Virus record (IMG/VR): IMGVR_UViG_3300027747_001398
Location: 1-39,518 of that record
DNA from: a virus
DNA: 39,518 nt
Strand: one strand, 5' to 3'
Shown here: positions 12,810 through 21,933 of the stretch, piece after piece
Position numbering within the stretch: position 1 is the first letter of the stretch
Layout: every line of letters begins with the position of its first letter
Made by a program: the position numbers and the translations under genes
Notes under the pieces: generated by a model
The model's database searches: none
The model's input: the letters and a program-made list of their open reading frames with translations, nothing else
Told to the model about the DNA's origin: nothing

Positions 12810-15158
12810 TTGGCTTCATCTCCATTAGACATAAATGCATCTGACGCAGGTCAAGCATTAAAATCGTTTCAGTTAACTACTAATGTTAAATCAAAATCTG
12901 ATTTTGAATATGGCAGAAAAGTAGCACAAAATATTTATGCCACAATCTATGGCAATCAAACTTATTTCTGGATTAGAAATAATAGGTTTAGAAAAAATAG
13001 ACAAATTGCTAACGGTAAAATAGACATGAGTGTTTTTTTAGATCGTCTTGAGATGAATGGGAAAGCAAACTATGTAAATATAAATTGGAAATCAATTATT
13101 ATTGGTAATACTATTGTTGGTAGATTGGTTAGCTCTTGGATGTCAAGAAATGAAAAAATTGATGTTACAGCTGTAGATAGTAATTCTGCTTTAAAGAAAA
13201 GAGAATTAGCTGATGAGGCTGAATTTATTTATCAAAATAAAGATGTATTAGCTCAATTACAACAAGAATCTGGTATACCAATTGTTCCAGAATATCAATT
13301 TGTAGCAGAAGATAAAGATGATTTAGATTTATGGAAAAGCGAGTTTAATCGTTTACCAGAAGAAATATTATATAGCTTAGGCGTAAATAATGTTTTTGAA
13401 GCTAATGGATGGAATGATGTTTTAAAAGAAAGAATACTTCATGATTCTGCTGAAGTAGGGCTAGTATGTACTTATACTTGGATGGATGAAGATGGAGAAA
13501 TTCATGTTGAATGGATTCGTCCTGAAAATGCAATTTATTCTTATTCTGATTTCCCAGACTTTAGAGATACAGCTTATAGAGGTCATATTTCTTCAATGAA
13601 AATTAGTGAAGTAAGAGCAAGATTTGGTAAAGACAATGGTGGTATTTTAACAGAAGAGCAAATATTTCAATTAGCTCAGTTTGCTAAAGAATACCAACTT
13701 ACAGATAAGATAAAATGGATGCAAGATTGGAACGTAGCTTATTTACGTCCATATGATGAGTGGAATATTGATTTGATGAATTTTGAAATTAGAACATTAG
13801 ATTCTGATGGATATACTATTACCAAAACCAAAAAGAATGGTAGTACAATTATAAGAAAAGGTAAGCCAGAAAAAATTGATGAAAATCAAGAATATGTAGA
13901 AGAAAAAAAATGGAATATTTATAGAGGCGTATATAATCCTGTTACAAAAACAATGTTGGATTGGGGGATTAAAAAAAATATGGTTCGTCCGCAAGACCCA
14001 AAAGAAATTGGTAATGCAGAATTTTCATATAGTTTTTATATGTACCAAAACTACGATCAAAGAAACGTAGCTGTACCTGAAAAAATTGAAGAACCTATTG
14101 AGCAAATGATTTTGTCAAGATTGAAGATTCAACAATTGGTAGCTAAAATGGTACCAGCAGGTGCTGCAATTGACGTAGATGCAATGCAAGAATTAGATTT
14201 AGGATTAGGAGATTCAGTTAAGCCATTAGACGTTCAAAAGATTTGGGAACAAACTGGTAAGCTTTATTATCGTGGTAGAGATGCCGAAGGTAATAGAATA
14301 CCTGTTCCAATTACAGAATTAGCTAATAGTGGTTTTGCCCCTCAATTAAATGCTTTAATTCAATTATATCAATTCCATTATCAAGTATTAACGCAAGAAT
14401 TAGGAGTAGATCCAAATTTAATGCAACAAGCTTCTCAACCAAGAGTAGCTGCATCAAATGTAGAAACTTCAAGAATATTGGCTAATGATGCTACAGAATA
14501 TATGTATGATGCTTATATGTATGTAATGGAAGAAACAGCTAAAAAAGTAGCTTGTTTATTAAATACAAGTATAACATATGGTGCTAAAAAGTATAGAGAT
14601 TTATTAAAACAAGATGATGTAAAAGATAGAAATTTTACTACTAAGTTAAAAATGTTACCTACAGAAATGGAAGTTGCTAAATTAGAAGCAATGATGAATC
14701 AAGCAATGGCTTCTAATCCTCAATTAATAATGTATATTGATCCATTTAAAATAATTAGGATTGCAAAAGAAAATGCAGAATTAGGTGAACTTTATTTTAG
14801 ACAAGGTCAAAAGAAATTTATAAAAACAGAGCAAGAAAAAGCTCAAACAAATAGTCAACAAAATGCACAAATCCAACAAGCAAGCATGCAAGCTAAATCT
14901 CAAGGTGATGCGGCACTACTAGATAAACAAACTCAAGCTAAGCAAAGAGAAATTATGTTGCAAGGTATATTTGATTTAGCAAAAGCTAATATACCATTAC
15001 CGGCTGAACTTCAACCATTGGCACAAGAATTATTACAAAATATTGGTATGCCTTTAGCAATTGACAACCAGCAAGAACAAATGGCTATTCAGCAAATGCA
15101 AGCTGCACAACAACAGGGACAACCACAAGAAGAACAACAATTACAAGAACAACAATAA
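12810..15158 (+). CDS. Portal protein
   Basis: A 782-residue protein between TerL and the scaffold/capsid genes. It begins at a TTG: an in-frame stop at 12789 rules out a longer form, and no ATG lies near. Portal features are the long alpha/beta core (ANYVNINWKSIIIGNTIVGR, WNDVLKERILHDSAEVGLVC), the stem region (EQMILSRLKIQQLVAKMVPA) and a helical C-terminal part. After about residue 670 the sequence is Gln-rich (AIQQMQAAQQQGQPQEEQQ). Twelve copies would form the DNA channel at the head-tail vertex. Length and order fit crAss-like portals. Expression probably starts at the -7 box just upstream. Confidence 0.85.
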   Translation: MASSPLDINASDAGQALKSFQLTTNVKSKSDFEYGRKVAQNIYATIYGNQTYFWIRNNRFRKNRQIANGKIDMSVFLDRLEMNGKANYVNINWKSIIIGNTIVGRLVSSWMSRNEKIDVTAVDSNSALKKRELADEAEFIYQNKDVLAQLQQESGIPIVPEYQFVAEDKDDLDLWKSEFNRLPEEILYSLGVNNVFEANGWNDVLKERILHDSAEVGLVCTYTWMDEDGEIHVEWIRPENAIYSYSDFPDFRDTAYRGHISSMKISEVRARFGKDNGGILTEEQIFQLAQFAKEYQLTDKIKWMQDWNVAYLRPYDEWNIDLMNFEIRTLDSDGYTITKTKKNGSTIIRKGKPEKIDENQEYVEEKKWNIYRGVYNPVTKTMLDWGIKKNMVRPQDPKEIGNAEFSYSFYMYQNYDQRNVAVPEKIEEPIEQMILSRLKIQQLVAKMVPAGAAIDVDAMQELDLGLGDSVKPLDVQKIWEQTGKLYYRGRDAEGNRIPVPITELANSGFAPQLNALIQLYQFHYQVLTQELGVDPNLMQQASQPRVAASNVETSRILANDATEYMYDAYMYVMEETAKKVACLLNTSITYGAKKYRDLLKQDDVKDRNFTTKLKMLPTEMEVAKLEAMMNQAMASNPQLIMYIDPFKIIRIAKENAELGELYFRQGQKKFIKTEQEKAQTNSQQNAQIQQASMQAKSQGDAALLDKQTQAKQREIMLQGIFDLAKANIPLPAELQPLAQELLQNIGMPLAIDNQQEQMAIQQMQAAQQQGQPQEEQQLQEQQ

Positions 15159-15169
15159 AATAAAACAAA

Positions 15170-15805
15170 ATGGCAACTTCAGTAAGTAAGTTATTAATTA
15201 GACTTCAAAAATTTAGCTCAAAAATCAGCAAAACCGTTGATGTTACTGCATCTTTTAATGAAGGTGGTTTTTATATACAAGACCTATCTGGATGGGATTC
15301 GGCAGTAGTACAATTTGGTACTATAACAGATGGCCCAATTACATTTTTTACAACAAATGATAATGGTGCTACTGTAGAAGGTCAATTATTACCAGCTCCA
15401 ATAGTTGTTGATAATTTTTTACCAGTAAAAGGTATTGATTTATCTACAAAAGGTGATGTATTAGTAGCTAGTAATGATTCTATTATTGAATTTACAATAA
15501 TTGGGCAATATCTATCATTGGCAGGGGATGTATTTACTTATCCATTAAATTATGCTTATGTATTATCTAAAAATACATTTGATACAGCAAATGAAGCATA
15601 TAACAGTGGCAGAGCTCAAGGAACTGTAATAGTATATACTACAACATCAACTTTAACTAGTGCTAATATATTATATACTACAAGTAGATTAATTGAGCCA
15701 ATTACCGGGAATGGTACTAATTGGTATAGCGCAAAGAGATTAGATGGTGTAGGGTCAGATTATGCTATTACTATTGATTCTACGGGAGTAATATATGTAG
15801 ACTAA
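15170..15805 (+). CDS. Beta-rich virion-type protein between portal and scaffold
   Basis: A 211-residue, beta-rich protein with high Thr/Ser/Asn content (VDVTASFNEGGFYIQDLSGW, then VVQFGTITDGPITFFTTNDN). The sequence GTVIVYTTTSTLTSANILYT is typical of fibre or decoration domains. It lies 11 bases after the portal gene and 24 bases before the scaffold. In crAss-like phages head-fibre or auxiliary capsid genes occur near this position. A capsid decoration role is inferred from composition and context; I do not recognise the family. Confidence 0.6.
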   Translation: MATSVSKLLIRLQKFSSKISKTVDVTASFNEGGFYIQDLSGWDSAVVQFGTITDGPITFFTTNDNGATVEGQLLPAPIVVDNFLPVKGIDLSTKGDVLVASNDSIIEFTIIGQYLSLAGDVFTYPLNYAYVLSKNTFDTANEAYNSGRAQGTVIVYTTTSTLTSANILYTTSRLIEPITGNGTNWYSAKRLDGVGSDYAITIDSTGVIYVD

Positions 15806-15829
15806 AAATTAGAAACCAAATCAGCATTT

Positions 15830-16987
15830 ATGCCAGATAATAACACAGCAGCTCCAATAGAGCTTGCTCAGGATTTCAATCCGTTTTCGGATGAAGCATT
15901 TGTACCTAGAGTAGAAGAAATCCCTACTCAAAATGTAGAAAATACAGAGGTGCAGCAAACACAAGTACAAGAACAAGTACAAGAAAATGTACAAGAACCT
16001 GTACAAAATACTACATCATTTGATTCAAATCAATTTATAAAAGAAAGATTTGGATTTGATAGTGTAGAACAAGCTGAACAAGAATTTAAGAAATTAAAAG
16101 AAAAGCCAGCTGAAACAAATTTTGAATTTAAAGATGGCGTAAGTAAAACATTGTTTGATGCAATTAAAGAAGGCAAAACAGATGATGTTTATGACATCTT
16201 AAATCAACAAAAAAGATTAGAAAAGTTAACTACAAGTGAGCTTACTCCTAATCTAGCTGTTGATATTATTAAAACGAATATTCAGAATAAATACAAAGAT
16301 TTAAATCAAGATGATGTTGAACTTTTATTTTATGACCAATATTTCGTACCTTTAAAACCAGAACAAGGATATGATGAATCCGATGAGGATTATACTGCAA
16401 AGGTTAAAACATGGCAATCTCAAGTAGATTATGTAGAAAAGAAGATGATGATTGAGGCTAAAATGATTAGACCAGAATTAGAAAAATTAAAAAGTGAATT
16501 AAAGTTACCAGATATTTATGGACAAGAAAAGCAAGAAGCTGCGAATCAAGAGGAATTTGAATCGATGCAACAAGCTAGGTCGGTCTATGAAAAAACTTTA
16601 GAGTCTGATTATAACAATTTCAAAGGATTTGATTTAATGGTAAAAGACGAGGATGTCGAAATACCAATTTCATTCAATATTTCCGATGATGAAAGAAAAG
16701 CTCTAAAAACACAACTTTCTGATTTTGATGTAGAAGACAAATTTGGCAATCGTTGGTTTTATGAAGATGGGAAACCAAATGTAAAACAAACAATGCAAGA
16801 CCTTTATGTGCTAGAAAATCTTGATAAAATATTAAGAAAAACAGCAAATGAAGCATATGCTCAAGCCAAATTAGCTTATATAAAAAATTCAGGAAATGTA
16901 ACCTTGAATAAACAAACGCCACAAGGCACACCAATTCAAAGCGCAGGTTCTGCATTTGAGGAGCTTCAAAAAGCAGTATGGTCGTAA
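15830..16987 (+). CDS. Candidate scaffolding protein
   Basis: A 385-residue, acidic, mostly helical protein directly upstream of the major capsid gene. An N-terminal low-complexity stretch has imperfect Gln/Glu/Val repeats (TQVQEQVQENVQEPVQN). Long charged helices follow (SVEQAEQEFKKLKEKPAET, EKKMMIEAKMIRPELEKLKS), consistent with coiled coils, and the C-terminus is basic/helical (EAYAQAKLAYIKN). These properties and the position are those of scaffold proteins that guide procapsid assembly and then leave. No protease motif is present. Confidence 0.7.
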   Translation: MPDNNTAAPIELAQDFNPFSDEAFVPRVEEIPTQNVENTEVQQTQVQEQVQENVQEPVQNTTSFDSNQFIKERFGFDSVEQAEQEFKKLKEKPAETNFEFKDGVSKTLFDAIKEGKTDDVYDILNQQKRLEKLTTSELTPNLAVDIIKTNIQNKYKDLNQDDVELLFYDQYFVPLKPEQGYDESDEDYTAKVKTWQSQVDYVEKKMMIEAKMIRPELEKLKSELKLPDIYGQEKQEAANQEEFESMQQARSVYEKTLESDYNNFKGFDLMVKDEDVEIPISFNISDDERKALKTQLSDFDVEDKFGNRWFYEDGKPNVKQTMQDLYVLENLDKILRKTANEAYAQAKLAYIKNSGNVTLNKQTPQGTPIQSAGSAFEELQKAVWS

Positions 16988-17034
16988 CTTGTTATTCGCA
17001 ATGGCAAAGCATCTAAAAACAAAAATATAACAAA

Positions 17035-18459
17035 ATGGCAAGCGGTCCGGGTATACCTACCTCAAACATTTTGCAACCGGGTGCAATATCCCAGTCTTCG
17101 CAAAATCGTCAACTTATGGTTGACTTACAATTATTAACTCCTCAATATTACAAACAATATACTGAAAAGTATGGTAATGAAGATTTCACATGGTGGTTAG
17201 CTGCTCATGCTGGAATGGAAGAGGTTAAAAACCAAAATTTCTTCTGGTTTGAGAACAGAGGTAAATTAATGGTTGCTGTTGTTAACAATGGCACAGTTTC
17301 AGCTCCAGTTGACACTAACATTACTTTAACTTTAAATGCTGAAGCTTATTATAACAGTGGTACACAATCTCCATTAAGAGTTGGTGAAACATTGCGTGTA
17401 GCTTCTTCAAACATTGAAGGTAAAATTTTATCAATTGATACAACTACTCCGTATGCATTTACATTCGTAGTTGGACCATTATTAGCTACCCAAGGTTTTA
17501 GATCTGCTGGTAGTACTTCTTTATTAGCTGGTGAGGTTTTATTATTCGCTGGTGACACTGATGCTGGTGAAGCTTCAACTCAAATCAATCCATTAATTCA
17601 TTTGGACCAAAAGTATGACAACAACATCACTCAAATTCGTGATGGTTGGAGCAATACTGACTTAGCTCAAATGGCTGAAACATACTATGAGTATCCTGTA
17701 TCTGCGGATATGGCTGCTAATGGTGTGACTGCGTTTACTTACAAAGGTATGTATAAGACTCTTGTTCGTTTCAAAAACAACGTAGAAGCAAAATTAATGC
17801 GTGGTAATTTGCAAACAAATAACGATAACGGTATGACTAACTCAGCAGGTGCTCAGGGTATTATCCCTAAAGTAGTTGCTGATGGTGAAACTGTTGGTTA
17901 CACTCCGGGTAACTTGGATATCCAAAAGTTACATGAAATCACTCGTATTATGGACGTTAACGGATGTGCTAAGCAATCTGCTTGGTTATCTGACGTATTC
18001 CAAAAACAAGATTTCTCTGATGGTATCTTCGCTGCATACCCAGCTGGTGCTTTCGTTTATGGAACTGGTGAAAAATCTAAAGAAGCTTCTGTTTCTTATG
18101 GTTTCCAAGAAATCTATATCGATGGTTACTTGTTGAATGTTAAGAAATATAGCCAATTCAATACTGAAGTAACAACCGGTTTGACTCCTCAAAACGATTA
18201 CTTCCGTAATTTTGGTTTAATCTATCCAATGGGTGAAACTAAGGATGCAAGAACTGCTCAAGCTTACAAAAATATCACTATTATGTATCAAGAGCCACCT
18301 AAAGGCGGTACTGTTGGTAATGGTATTAGAGTATGGCAATTTGGTGGTGGTTCTCCAAACCCTACCGATGGAACAATGACTAATCAAATTGCGATGATCA
18401 CTTACAGATCAACTCGTGTTTGTGCAGCCAACCAATTCATCATTGTACAAGCTAACTAA
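17035..18459 (+). CDS. Major capsid protein (HK97-type, crAss-like order)
   Basis: A 474-residue protein following the scaffold and preceding a strong terminator. The mixed alpha/beta sequence with a conserved-looking N-terminal part (RQLMVDLQLLTPQYYKQYTE, EDFTWWLAAHAGMEEVKNQN), an inserted beta-domain and a C-terminal strand (TYRSTRVCAANQFIIVQAN) fits HK97-fold capsid proteins. Compared with its neighbours it uses CGT for Arg and TTC/AAC more often, as expected of a highly expressed gene. The hairpin at 18483-18520 follows 23 bases after its stop. The call rests on position, size and expression signs more than on recognised motifs. Confidence 0.82.
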   Translation: MASGPGIPTSNILQPGAISQSSQNRQLMVDLQLLTPQYYKQYTEKYGNEDFTWWLAAHAGMEEVKNQNFFWFENRGKLMVAVVNNGTVSAPVDTNITLTLNAEAYYNSGTQSPLRVGETLRVASSNIEGKILSIDTTTPYAFTFVVGPLLATQGFRSAGSTSLLAGEVLLFAGDTDAGEASTQINPLIHLDQKYDNNITQIRDGWSNTDLAQMAETYYEYPVSADMAANGVTAFTYKGMYKTLVRFKNNVEAKLMRGNLQTNNDNGMTNSAGAQGIIPKVVADGETVGYTPGNLDIQKLHEITRIMDVNGCAKQSAWLSDVFQKQDFSDGIFAAYPAGAFVYGTGEKSKEASVSYGFQEIYIDGYLLNVKKYSQFNTEVTTGLTPQNDYFRNFGLIYPMGETKDARTAQAYKNITIMYQEPPKGGTVGNGIRVWQFGGGSPNPTDGTMTNQIAMITYRSTRVCAANQFIIVQAN

Positions 18460-18482
18460 TTAGCTCATACATAAAATAAACG

Positions 18483-18520
18483 GGTAGCGGCAACTTAATT
18501 GATTGTCGCTACCTATTTTT
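18483..18520 (+). terminator. Strong terminator after the major capsid gene
   Basis: GGTAGCGGCAA pairs with TTGTCGCTACC (11 base pairs with one G-T pair) around a 9-base loop, followed by TATTTTT. Confidence 0.85.
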
Positions 18521-18539
18521 AACAATTTAAAAACCATTT

Positions 18540-19433
18540 ATGGCAAAGTTAAAGGCAGCAGGTCTATCTGATGTATTTTCATATGATAATGATAATATTA
18601 AAGAAAATAGACAAAACGAAGAATCTCAAGCAGCACAGTCTGGCTCGGTTCAAAACGGAGTTACTTATAAAGTTTATAAGTTAACTGATACAACAAAAAA
18701 GGGTAAATACCACATGGAATGTGTGGATGATGTATGGAACCCAGATAATAAAAGAATGGAAAGAATAAGACTCTTAAATGGCTTTCCAAGTCTTTCTATA
18801 GATGATCAAAAACATTTAGATAAAGCTTTTATTGAAAAAAATAGAAGAACCTTAATTTTTGATGCAAGGATATTAAGAGTACCAGATTGGGACACAGCAG
18901 CAGTAGAGTTTTTAGAAAAATCTAATGCTAATGTTGATAATGTCAATAAAAAAGGCACTAGAAAATTAACATTTTTTCAATGGAATCCGCTTCGCCAAGC
19001 TGAAATTGAACGTAAAAAGCGTATTGCAAAAGTTGAAGCAATCAAGTTCGCAAGCATGGCAAGTACGGAAGAAATGAGAAAACACTCAAATTATCTTGGT
19101 ATTAACTTTACTGATGAATTAGGTTTCCCTAAATCAGATGAGGCTTTAAGAAATGATTATGAATTATATGCTGAAGCTCAACCTAATAAATTCATGCAAA
19201 GCGCAGGAAGTAAAGAGGTTGAAGTAGCATTTATAGTTAAAAAAGCAATTTTAGATAATAAGATTGACTTATTAAGCAGACAAGGTTCCGCATATTGGGC
19301 AGGGGACGGTGGTTTTATTTGTAAAATACCGGGAACTGCACATCCAAAAGATTATTTGGTAGAATATGCAATGATGCCTAATGATGAAAGTAAGCAATTT
19401 TTGAGTCAATTGAAAAAACTACAAATTAGTTAG
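18540..19433 (+). CDS. Virion-associated protein between capsid and ring genes, unknown
   Basis: A 297-residue protein, not recognised. The first 45 residues are polar and probably disordered. The middle contains GKYHMECVDDVWNPDNKRME and RTLIFDARILRVPDWDTAAV, then a basic helix (RQAEIERKKRIAKVEAIKFA) and MASTEEMRKHSNYLGINF. The C-terminal part has VEVAFIVKKAILDNKIDLLS. It lies between two terminators, so it depends on read-through from the capsid gene or on its own undetected promoter. The location suits an auxiliary capsid, vertex or head-completion protein. Confidence 0.6.
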   Translation: MAKLKAAGLSDVFSYDNDNIKENRQNEESQAAQSGSVQNGVTYKVYKLTDTTKKGKYHMECVDDVWNPDNKRMERIRLLNGFPSLSIDDQKHLDKAFIEKNRRTLIFDARILRVPDWDTAAVEFLEKSNANVDNVNKKGTRKLTFFQWNPLRQAEIERKKRIAKVEAIKFASMASTEEMRKHSNYLGINFTDELGFPKSDEALRNDYELYAEAQPNKFMQSAGSKEVEVAFIVKKAILDNKIDLLSRQGSAYWAGDGGFICKIPGTAHPKDYLVEYAMMPNDESKQFLSQLKKLQIS

Positions 19434-19458
19434 TCTTTCCCCCTCTAAATAGAAGAAG

Positions 19459-19489
19459 CCCTGTAGCCTAAAAATTACGGGGTTTTTTT
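19459..19489 (+). terminator. Terminator before the ring genes
   Basis: CCCTGTA (19459-19465) pairs with TACGGGG (19476-19482), with one T-G pair, followed by seven T. It is directly followed by a -7 box at 19502. Confidence 0.8.
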
Positions 19490-19501
19490 GTTACTTTTTC
19501 G

Positions 19502-19509
19502 TATATTTG
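19502..19509 (+). promoter_or_regulatory. -7 box before the ring/neck gene cluster
   Basis: TATATTTG, a perfect -7 box, 17 bases upstream of the ATG at 19527 and 13 bases after the preceding terminator. The TTTG at 19487-19490 is too close to serve as a standard -33 box. Confidence 0.6.
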
Positions 19510-19526
19510 TAAGACAACTTATATAC

Positions 19527-20237
19527 ATGAATGTTAATGATATGTACCGTATTTGCCAGTTTGCAATTAACAAGGCGCAAAACGGTTATTTAACGCCATC
19601 GGATTTTAATTTGATTATAAATCAAGCACAGGTTTCATATCAGGATTATTTATTGGGTGAATTTCAGCAATATCAATATGGTAGACCACAAGCTCGTATT
19701 TCTTATAGCCAAAATGAAGATATTAGACAAAGATTAACGCCTTTGATTTTGCAAACAACATTGGCTCCAAATACAACTACAGGTATAGCAGCATACCCAG
19801 CCAATTTTTTACAAGTAGATGCAATGTGGGAAACTGATGGTTTACATAGAATTAGATTTGTCCCACAAGACAGCTTATACTCATACTACAATAGTGAAAT
19901 AGACCCTATTGCTAGCAACCCAATATATTTATTACAAAAGGACCAATTCCAATTTTATCCTAAAAATATAGCTACTTTATCTGGTAACCCTATTGTATCA
20001 TATGTAAGGTCAGCTCCAGATATTGTATGGGCTTATACAACCGTAAGTGGCAGACCTGTTTATGCTCCAACTCAAACAGGGGTAGGGGTAACACCAACTA
20101 CTGGAAGTCAACAACCAGTTTGGTACAATGTTGATATTTTAGAAATTATCACTCGTGCTTTAAAATTAATTGGATTAAATTTACAAGATGGTATGGTAGA
20201 GCAATATGCTAATCAAGTAACACAAACAGGACAATAA
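19527..20237 (+). CDS. Ring/neck protein 1 (crAss-like type)
   Basis: A 236-residue protein starting at the ATG at 19527 (MNVNDMYRICQFAINKAQNG). An in-frame TTG at 19488 would lie inside the terminator/promoter, so it is rejected. The order helix, strand block (TTGIAAYPANFLQVDAMWET, QFYPKNIATLSGNPIVSYVR) and a C-terminal helix (VDILEIITRALKLIGLNLQD) matches what I recall of ring/tail-tubular proteins of crAss-like phages. These stack beneath the portal to make the neck. It overlaps the next gene by one base (TAATG). Confidence 0.65.
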   Translation: MNVNDMYRICQFAINKAQNGYLTPSDFNLIINQAQVSYQDYLLGEFQQYQYGRPQARISYSQNEDIRQRLTPLILQTTLAPNTTTGIAAYPANFLQVDAMWETDGLHRIRFVPQDSLYSYYNSEIDPIASNPIYLLQKDQFQFYPKNIATLSGNPIVSYVRSAPDIVWAYTTVSGRPVYAPTQTGVGVTPTTGSQQPVWYNVDILEIITRALKLIGLNLQDGMVEQYANQVTQTGQ

Positions 20238-20869
20238 TGACTAGATACGCATTAATAGAAAGAATATTAAGACAAATATATAACGGACAGCCATCTGATG
20301 ATTCAAGTATTACATATAACTTAGTTAATCAGTGGTTAAATGATGCTATTGGGTTAGCTGTTAAAAAGAATTATACAGATAGCATTCAAATGGATGGAAT
20401 AGCCTATATTAATAATTCTTTTTATACAACTTATACTAATTTAGATATATCAGCAGAACAAGTAGATAATGTTACTTATTCAGTAGCATTACCACAGATT
20501 CCATTTGCTTTAGGTAAAAATGAAGGTGTTGCCACTTTACAATTCGTTGGTGACAAAAAAACATCTCAAACAGCAATACCCTTAAGCATGAATCAAGTTG
20601 CCTATATAGACAACATGCGACCAATACAAAATAAAATTCTTTATTGGATTGAAGGAAATAATATATATGCCAAAAGCTCTATACCTTTGACATCTTATAA
20701 GGCAACTTTAAGAATGATTAGTGGTGGTGATTCAAAAGATTTAACTTCAACATTAATTATCCCAGATGATTATATGCCAATTATAGTAGAATATATTAAA
20801 GGTCAATTAGCGTTTGAAAAATCAAGACCTATAGATCAAAGTAATGATGGAGTAGATAATAACAACTAA
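20237..20869 (+). CDS. Ring/neck protein 2 (crAss-like type)
   Basis: A 210-residue protein beginning on the stop codon of the previous gene (TAATG). Helical N-terminus (RYALIERILRQIYNGQPSDD, SITYNLVNQWLNDAIGLAVK), a beta-rich centre (KILYWIEGNNIYAKSS, ATLRMISGG) and a C-terminal helix near 'IIPDDYMPIIVEYIKGQLA' follow the pattern of tail-tubular/ring proteins in related phages. It probably forms one layer of the neck between portal and muzzle. Coupled translation with its partner would keep amounts matched. Family assignment is from memory of the pattern and position. Confidence 0.62.
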   Translation: MTRYALIERILRQIYNGQPSDDSSITYNLVNQWLNDAIGLAVKKNYTDSIQMDGIAYINNSFYTTYTNLDISAEQVDNVTYSVALPQIPFALGKNEGVATLQFVGDKKTSQTAIPLSMNQVAYIDNMRPIQNKILYWIEGNNIYAKSSIPLTSYKATLRMISGGDSKDLTSTLIIPDDYMPIIVEYIKGQLAFEKSRPIDQSNDGVDNNN

Positions 20870-20875
20870 TATAAT

Positions 20876-21148
20876 ATGAAGCCAATTAGAGATTACGTTT
20901 TAGTGAAACCATGTGAACCAGATACAATGACTGAGGGAGGATTATATATTCCACAATACGCTATGGCTAGAAGTAGCAAGGCTATTGTTGTAGCAGTTGG
21001 TAATGGCACTGCAAAAGTAGAAATGGAAGCAAAGAAAGGTGATATGATTTTTCATATAAAAGGAGCAGGGGAAGAATTTATAATTGATGGGGAATCTCAT
21101 TTTTTAATACGTCACATGGATATTTTATCTTACGTTTCAAATAATTAA
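20876..21148 (+). CDS. GroES-type co-chaperonin
   Basis: A 90-residue protein that aligns along its length with GroES: MKPIRDYVLVKPCEPDTMTE, GGLYIP (the mobile-loop pattern Gly21-Gly22-hydrophobic), SKAIVVAVGNGTAKVEMEAK, KGDMIFHIKGAGEEFIIDGE, and the end FLIRHMDILSYV. It should cap a GroEL heptamer ring. Phage versions such as T4 gp31 replace host GroES to fold the major capsid protein. It is unusual that the gene sits inside the neck-gene run, 6 bases after one ring gene and 2 bases before another, so it is expressed late with the proteins it may help fold. No GroEL gene is present, so the host GroEL is assumed. Confidence 0.9.
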   Translation: MKPIRDYVLVKPCEPDTMTEGGLYIPQYAMARSSKAIVVAVGNGTAKVEMEAKKGDMIFHIKGAGEEFIIDGESHFLIRHMDILSYVSNN

Positions 21149-21150
21149 AA

Positions 21151-21927
21151 ATGGCATCGCAAGAAAGACAATTTATAACATTAGACTCAGTTATCAATGA
21201 TTACATTGACGAATCTGAGCAAAGCGTACATAAATATGCTAAGCTATATAATATAGCTTATAGAGGTATGGAAAGACTAGGATTAGATTTTTTTTATAAA
21301 ATAAGGTCTGTAAAGTTGCCAGTAGATACAACAAATTATACGGTTCAATTGCCTAATGATTACATTAGTTATACCAAAATAGGGGTATTGAATGCAGTAG
21401 GGCAAATAATTCCATTACAATTTGATAGAAAATTAACTTTTTTTGGTGACCAATTACCAAATAGGCAGGCACTTACAAATGATCAAACATTAGTAAATTG
21501 GAATCAAATTTATAATGCCCCAATATTTTATAATTATTGGGATGGTTATGGTTTTACTAATATATATGGTTACCCTAGCGGTTCTCCATTTGTGGGTTCA
21601 TTTAATATAGATGATTCTAATGGTGTAATATTGCTAAATCAACAATTTTACTATGATTATCTTATGATTGAATATTTGGCTAGCCCAAATCCAGAAGAAA
21701 AGTTTATGATTCCATTGCATTTTAGAGAGGCTTTATTAGCTTGGCTTGCTTGGAGGGATATAGCAACTATGCCAAGTACTAGGAAAGGTAACTTAGGAGA
21801 TAAGAGGGATAGAAAACAAGAGTTTTTTAACCAAAGAAGATTGGCTAATGCGCAGTTTAAGCCTATGTATTTAGACCAAGCTTACGAATGGAATTTAGTA
21901 GCACAAAGAATGACTGTAAAAGGATAA
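21151..21927 (+). CDS. Ring/neck protein 3 (crAss-like type)
   Basis: A 258-residue protein. Features are an N-terminal helical part (FITLDSVINDYIDESEQSVH, IAYRGMERLGLDFFYKI), a strand (VKLPVDTTNYTVQLPNDYIS), an aromatic-rich insertion (YNYWDGYGFTNIYGYPSG) and a C-terminal helix pair (HFREALLAWLAWRDIATMPS, then KQEFFNQRRLANAQFKP). The pattern 'LP.DYisytKIGVln..G.iiPL' is one that I know from Bacteroidota phage neck proteins. It lies 2 bases after the GroES gene and 6 bases before the muzzle gene, at the distal end of the neck cluster. Confidence 0.62.
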   Translation: MASQERQFITLDSVINDYIDESEQSVHKYAKLYNIAYRGMERLGLDFFYKIRSVKLPVDTTNYTVQLPNDYISYTKIGVLNAVGQIIPLQFDRKLTFFGDQLPNRQALTNDQTLVNWNQIYNAPIFYNYWDGYGFTNIYGYPSGSPFVGSFNIDDSNGVILLNQQFYYDYLMIEYLASPNPEEKFMIPLHFREALLAWLAWRDIATMPSTRKGNLGDKRDRKQEFFNQRRLANAQFKPMYLDQAYEWNLVAQRMTVKG

Positions 21928-21933
21928 TAAATA

